This document shows positions 59,186-64,000 of a DNA stretch of 64,000 nucleotides, piece by piece. The stretch comes from Flavobacteriales bacterium (GTDB lineage: Bacteria; Bacteroidota; Bacteroidia; Flavobacteriales_F; PHOS-HE28), in assembly GCA_016713865.1 (NCBI GenBank), contig JADJOG010000008.1, positions 1-64,000 on the forward strand, given 5' to 3'. The translations under genes were made by a program, and so were the position numbers. Below the pieces are notes generated by a model. It did not search any database and had not been told where the DNA came from. It was given only the letters and a program-made list of their open reading frames with translations. The number at the start of each line of letters is the position of its first letter. Position 1 is the stretch's first letter.

Positions 59186-61808
59186 ATGGACGCCAAATTC
59201 ACCCCTCGCGTGCGCGACGTCATCTCCTTTAGCCGGGAAGAGGCGCTTCGGCAGGCCACAACTTCATCGGGATCGAGCACATCCTGCTCGGCCTGCTCCG
59301 CAATCAGGAGGGCAACGCCCTTCGGATCATGCTTCGCCTCGAGGTGGACCTCGACGAGTTGCGCCGCAGCGTTGAGCGCGGCATGGAGCCGCCCAGCGCC
59401 ACGCGTCCCAAGGACAAGGAAAGCATCAACCTGCTGAAACAGGTTGAGAAGATGCTGAATATCACCCCTACTTGGAAGCCAAGCTCTTCAAGAGCCCGAG
59501 CATCGATACCGAGCACCTCTTGCTCAGCATTCTCAAGGACGAGGACAACCTGGCCACCCGCACCCTCCGCAAATTCAACGTGGACTACGAGACCGTGAAG
59601 CATGAACTGGACATGATCCTGGCCGATGGCGGAACGGGATCAACCTATACGAGCAAAGGGAATAAGCTCGCCAAGCCCAACAACCCGAAAGCACAAGGCC
59701 CGCAAAGCGCCGATGACGACGACGAGGAGAGCGGCAGCTTCCAAGGCGGCGGCGGTGGCCAGCGCAAGCAAGGCGACAGCAAGAGCAAGACCCCGGTGCT
59801 CGACAACTTCGGCCGCGACCTCACCAAATTGGCCGAGGATGGCAAGCTTGATCCAATCGTGGGCCGCGAGAAGGAGATCGAGCGCGTGAGCCAGATCCTC
59901 AGCCGTCGCAAGAAGAACAACCCCGTGCTCATCGGCGAGCCCGGCGTGGGCAAGAGCGCCATTGCCGAGGGCTTGGCGCTGCGCATCATCCAACGCAAGG
60001 TCAGCCGTGTGCTCTTCAACAAGCGCATCGTGGCCCTCGACCTCGCCAGCCTGGTTGCCGGCACCAAGTACCGCGGCCAGTTCGAGGAGCGCATGAAGGC
60101 GGTGATGAACGAGTTGGAGAACAGCCCGGATGTGATCCTCTTCATCGACGAGATACACACTATCGTGGGCGCAGGCGGCGCTTCGGGTTCCCTCGACGCC
60201 AGCAACATGTTCAAGCCCGCCCTCGCGCGCGGCGAAATCCAATGCATCGGCGCCACCACCTTGGATGAGTACCGACAGTACATCGAGAAGGACGGTGCCT
60301 TGGAGCGTCGCTTCCAGAAGGTTCTAGTTGAGCCCACGAGCGTCGATGAGACCATCCAGATCCTCAACAACATCAAGGAGAAATACGAGGACCACCACAA
60401 CGTGAATTTCACTCCTGAGGCCATCGACGCTTGCGTGAAGCTCACGGCCCGCTACATCACCGACCGGCACTTACCCGATAAGGCGATCGATGCCCTTGAC
60501 GAGAGCGGCAGCCGTGTGCACATCAGCAACATCGTGGTGCCCAAGAGCATCCTCGATGTGGAGCAGAAGATCGAGGACATCAAGGACGAGAAGAACAAAG
60601 TGGTGCGCAGCCAGCGCTATGAAGAGGCCGCCAAGCTGCGCGACCGCGAGCGCCAGCTGCTCGAAGAACTCGACAAGGCCAAGAAGGCTTGGGAAGAAGA
60701 GAGCAAGAGCAACCGCACCACCGTTACCGAGGACAATGTGGCCGAAGTCGTGGCCATGATGAGCGGAATTCCCGTGACCCGCATCGCGGAGAAGGAGAGC
60801 GGCAAGCTGCGCCGCATGAAAGAGGAAATGGTGGGCAAGGTGATCGGCCAGGACGATGCCGTTGCCAAAGTGGTGAAGGCGATCCAACGCAACCGCGCTG
60901 GCCTGAAGGATCCGAACCGGCCCATCGGCTCTTTCATTTTCCTTGGCCCCACCGGCGTGGGCAAGACCCAACTGGCGAAGGAATTGGCGCGCTACCTCTT
61001 CGATACCGATGAGGCCCTGATCCGGATCGACATGAGCGAATACATGGAGAAATTCTCCGTGAGCCGCCTGATCGGAGCGCCTCCCGGCTACGTGGGTTAC
61101 GAAGAAGGCGGACAGCTCACCGAGAAGGTGCGCCGCCGCCCCTACTCCATCATCCTGCTCGACGAGATCGAGAAGGCGCACCCCGACGTGTTCAACCTGC
61201 TGCTGCAGGCGCTCGACGATGGCAAGATGACCGACAGCCTCGGCCGTCACATCGACTTCAAGAACGCCATCATCATCATGACCTCGAACATCGGCGCGCG
61301 CGACCTCAGCGAGTTCGGCAAGGGCGTGGGCTTCGGCACCACGGCCAAAGCCGATGGCCAAGAAGAGAGCAACCGCGGCGTGATCGAGAAGGCGCTCAAG
61401 AAGGCCTTCGCGCCGGAGTTCCTCAACCGCATCGACGACATCATCATCTTCAACAGCCTCAAGCGCGACGACATCCACAAGATCATCGACATCGAGCTCA
61501 ACCACCTGTACAAGCGCATCGCCGAACTGGGCTACGAGGTGAAGCTCACCGACGAAGCCAAGGACTTTCTGGTGGAGAAAGGCTACGACGAGAAGTTCGG
61601 CGCCCGACCGCTGAAGCGCGCGATCCAGAAATACATCGAGGATCCGATGGCCGAGGAGATCATCAACCAAGGCATCGAGGAAGGCGACAAGATCTCCATC
61701 GGGCTCAACAAGGAGAAATCCGATGTAGCCATCAAGGTGACCAAGGGCAAGAAGAAGCTCGCCAAATGTGAAGGCGGCGAGACCAAGGAGTTGCCGCCGG
61801 CGGAGTAA
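59186..61808 (+). CDS. clpC: ClpC-type ATP-dependent Clp protease ATPase subunit, frameshifted
   Basis: An AAA+ unfoldase that feeds ClpP, about 873 residues. The N-domain (MDAKFTPRVRDVISFSREEA and FIGIEHILLGLLRNQ in the repaired frame) is followed by a Gly-rich linker. AAA-1 has GEPGVGKSAIAEG and ILFIDEIHTIVGAG. The UVR-containing middle region has RSQRYEEAAKLRDRERQLL. AAA-2 has GPTGVGKTQLAKEL and SIILLDEIEKAHPD, and the FLNRIDDIIIF sensor follows. The frame breaks near 59252 and 59465, both in the N-domain. The UVR motif and medium-length middle domain mark ClpC rather than ClpB/ClpA. It is convergent with the M3 peptidase and followed by a strong hairpin. Confidence 0.93.
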
Positions 61809-61828
61809 CGATCAACGTACATGCTTGA

Positions 61829-61856
61829 AACGGCCCTTTCAATTGAAGGGGCCGTT
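61829..61856. terminator. Terminator between clpC and the M3 peptidase
   Basis: A long inverted repeat, AACGGCCC pairing with GGGCCGTT around the self-complementary centre TTCAATTGAA. It can serve both convergent genes. Confidence 0.8.
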
Positions 61857-61867
61857 CACATTATGGA

Positions 61868-63961
61868 TCACTTCAATCCCCGCTTCACCAATAATGGCTC
61901 CACAACGGGATCGCGTCCGGTGAGGTCGCGGTAGAGCTGGTCCTCGGCCTTGCTGCCGCCTTGGCTCAGCACCGAAGCGCGTAAGCGATCGCCATTGCTG
62001 CGCGTGAGGCCGCCGTTCTCAGAGAACCAGGCGAAGGCATCGGCATCCATCACCTCGCTCCAGATGTAGGCGTAGTAGTTGGCGGCATAACCGGTCCATG
62101 CATGGCTGAAGTAGCTGCTGCGGTAACGCGGTGGCACCAGCCGGCTATCGAGGCCGTGCTTCTTCAGCGCGGCTTGATCGAAGGCTTCGACATCGGTTAC
62201 CAACGGCGCATCGGCGGGCAGGCTGTGCCACTCCAGATCCAGCAGCGCAGCGGCCAGGTATTCCGTGGTGGCGTAGCCCTTGGTTGAAGGTCTTCGCCTT
62301 GCGCAGCTTTTCGGCCAGCGCGGCGGGCATGGGCTCTCCGGTCCGGTAATGCTTCGCGAAGCTGCCCAGTACAAACGGATCCGCGCCCAATTCTCGTTCA
62401 CCTGCGAGGGGAACTCCACGAAATCGGTGCTGGTGGCGGTGCCGCTGAACCTTGGGTATTTCTGCTCGCTGAGCATGCCGTGCAAGCCGTGGCCGAATTC
62501 GTGGAAGAGCGTGATCACATCGTCCCAGCTGAGCAGGCAGGACAGGCCAGGCGCGGGTTTCACGTAGTTGCACACCTGCGTGATCACAGGGTGCTGGCCC
62601 AGCAGCTCGCTCTGATCCACGAAGGTGCTCATCCACGCGCCGCCGTTCTTGTTGTCGCGCGCATAGAAGTCGCCATAAACAAGGCCGATCACTGAGCCAT
62701 CGGCATCGATGATGTCGAACACGCGCACATCGGGGTGATACACCGGAAGGTCCTTGCGCTCCTTGAAGCTGAGGCCGAACAATTGATTGGCAGCGAAGAA
62801 GACGCCATCGCGCAGCACGCGCTCGAAATCGAGGTAGGGCTTCAGTTCCGCTTCGTCCAGGTCGAATTCGGCCTTGCGCACCTGCTCGGCATAATAGTCC
62901 CAATCCCAGCTTTCCACTTGGAATCCCCCACCCTGCTGATCAACAATGGCCTGCAGCTTCGCTGCCTCCTTCTTCGCGTTGGCGGCTGCCGCTGGCGCGA
63001 GCATGCCCAAGAGACTCATGGCACGGTCGGGGCTCTTGGCCATCTGATCGTCCATCACATAATGCGCCCAAGAAGGGAAGCCCAGCAAGTGGGCTTTCTG
63101 CGCGCGCAGTTGCGCCAAGCGCGCGATGATGCCTTTGTTGTCGTATGCATTGCCGCGACTGTTGCGCGCGAGAGAGGCCTTCATGATGCGCTCACGCAAG
63201 GCACGGTCCTTCAATTCGGCGAGTGCGGGCTGCGTGGTGGTATTGCGCAGGTCGATGAGCCAACGGCCCGCTTGCCCTTTCGCTTTGGCGGCTTCTGCTG
63301 CTGCTTCAATGGCTTCGGCGCTTAGGCCTTCGAGCTGCGCGGCATCGTCAACAATCACCGCCGATTCGCCGCGCTCCTTCAAGATGTTCTCCTCGAAGCG
63401 CGCGATCAAGGTGGCCTCCTCGGCATTCAGCGCCTTCAAGCGTTCCTTGCCATAGGCATCGAGCAATGCGCCTGCGCGAACGAAGCGCTCGTAGTAGCGC
63501 TCGAGCAGGCGCGCATCAACGGGATCCATGGCCATGGCGGCGCGCTGCTCATGCACGGCTTTCACGCGGGCGAAGAGCCGATCATTGAGGGTGATGGCAT
63601 CGTTATGCGCGGCCAGCTTGGGTGCCAGATCGTTCTTCGCGGCCTGCAGCGTGTCGTTCGTATTGCTGCCCACCAGGTTGTAGAAGGCGCTGGTGGCGCG
63701 GCCCAGATCCTGCCCGGCCCGCTCCAGTGCCACGATCGTGTTCTCGAAGGTGGGCGGTTCCTCGCTATTCGCGATGGCGTTCACTTCAATCAGGTGGCGC
63801 TTCATGCCTTCGACTATACCAGGCCTGAAGTGCTCATCCTTAATCAAGTTGAATGGCGGTGCTTGGAACGGCAGTTCGCTGGGGCGCAGGAGCGGATTGG
63901 TCATGGCGTGATCGACGGTGTTCGGTTGCTGGCAGGCGGTGCTTGCCACGGCAACCAGCAC
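61868..63961 (-). CDS. M3-family metallopeptidase, start near window edge
   Basis: An oligopeptidase of the thimet/Dcp type, 697 codons. The N-terminus (VAVASTACQQPN) looks like a lipoprotein signal with C at about 10. The M3 domain has the zinc motif LFHEFGHGLHGMLS (H at about 487), with SGTATSTDFVEFPSQVNENW after it and RYRSSYFSHAWTGYAANYYA near the end. Between about 62285 and 62395 two compensating indels garble about 35 residues; the other frame there reads GSFAKHYRTGEPMP. GTG at 63961 is the first start in the frame, but the signal peptide looks short, so the true start may lie past the window or be masked by an indel. It probably trims peptides in the periplasm. Confidence 0.85.
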   Translation of the reverse strand: MLVAVASTACQQPNTVDHAMTNPLLRPSELPFQAPPFNLIKDEHFRPGIVEGMKRHLIEVNAIANSEEPPTFENTIVALERAGQDLGRATSAFYNLVGSNTNDTLQAAKNDLAPKLAAHNDAITLNDRLFARVKAVHEQRAAMAMDPVDARLLERYYERFVRAGALLDAYGKERLKALNAEEATLIARFEENILKERGESAVIVDDAAQLEGLSAEAIEAAAEAAKAKGQAGRWLIDLRNTTTQPALAELKDRALRERIMKASLARNSRGNAYDNKGIIARLAQLRAQKAHLLGFPSWAHYVMDDQMAKSPDRAMSLLGMLAPAAAANAKKEAAKLQAIVDQQGGGFQVESWDWDYYAEQVRKAEFDLDEAELKPYLDFERVLRDGVFFAANQLFGLSFKERKDLPVYHPDVRVFDIIDADGSVIGLVYGDFYARDNKNGGAWMSTFVDQSELLGQHPVITQVCNYVKPAPGLSCLLSWDDVITLFHEFGHGLHGMLSEQKYPRFSGTATSTDFVEFPSQVNENWARIRLYWAASRSITGPESPCPPRWPKSCARRRPSTKGYATTEYLAAALLDLEWHSLPADAPLVTDVEAFDQAALKKHGLDSRLVPPRYRSSYFSHAWTGYAANYYAYIWSEVMDADAFAWFSENGGLTRSNGDRLRASVLSQGGSKAEDQLYRDLTGRDPVVEPLLVKRGLK

Positions 63962-64000
63962 GAGGGCTTTTCTCGTTCCGGGCGCGAATATGGCGCGGGC

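Overview
The window looks like a GC-rich member of the Bacteroidota, probably a Flavobacteriales-type lineage (inference). The reasons are type IX secretion (T9SS) signals on three secreted proteins, a PorP/SprF outer membrane protein, DUF6728-, DUF5916- and DUF5706-type proteins, a second EF-G-like GTPase, almost no Shine-Dalgarno sequences, and promoter -7 boxes of the form TAnnTTYG. The single most important caveat is sequence quality. About twenty genes, including single-copy essential ones (thrS, infC, aroE, clpC, gyrA), are broken by one-base indels that homology repairs cleanly. Two genes lack internal blocks, and a 50-base C run sits beside a tRNA. I annotate these genes as single loci and state where the frame breaks; most are probably consensus errors rather than pseudogenes.

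Layout. 1-3.6 kb: three tandem family-2 glycosyltransferases behind a DoxX gene (minus). 3.7-7.9 kb: a TPR protein, then the conserved thrS-infC-rpmI-rplT block with a terminator. 8-11.2 kb: an FMN reductase facing a cysteine desulfurase and a phosphohexomutase. 11.3-15.5 kb: a tight operon of TPR protein, ComA-like synthase, rhodanese, DUF368 membrane protein and aroE. 15.5-19.7 kb: two small proteins, then a metal-acquisition locus in which a TonB-dependent receptor diverges from a DtxR/MntR regulator and a ZIP transporter, with a palindrome centred between the two promoters. 19.9-26.4 kb: a giant SprB-like repeat adhesin with a type B T9SS tail, overlapping its SprF partner. 26.5-28.8 kb: poly-C tract, tRNA-Thr(CGT), and a T9SS-secreted propeller-like protein under a cobalamin riboswitch, then a small outer membrane barrel.

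29-39.9 kb: a small orphan gene, an EF-G paralogue with an internal gap, a decayed nucleotidyltransferase, DUF5916 protein plus alpha/beta hydrolase, an M1 peptidase, an OmpA-domain protein and a DUF5706 (Pycsar-effector-like) membrane protein. 40-45.5 kb: an ArnT/PMT-like membrane protein diverging from a nucleotidyltransferase-radical SAM-methyltransferase-methyltransferase cluster of unknown product. 45.5-48.7 kb: an alpha/alpha-barrel repeat protein, a ThuA-like T9SS protein and a JmjC-type cupin. 48.9-64 kb: typA, then a fur-STAS-purA-rRNA m5C methyltransferase-tonB operon, a TPR protein with gyrA, clpC, and an M3 peptidase running off the end.

Most of the window is housekeeping. The parts most worth following are the riboswitch-controlled secreted protein at 26.6-28.2 kb (a possible T9SS counterpart of the cobalamin-binding propeller BtuG), the receptor/DtxR/ZIP switch at 16-19.7 kb, the SprB/SprF pair, and the radical SAM cluster at 41.5-45.5 kb.
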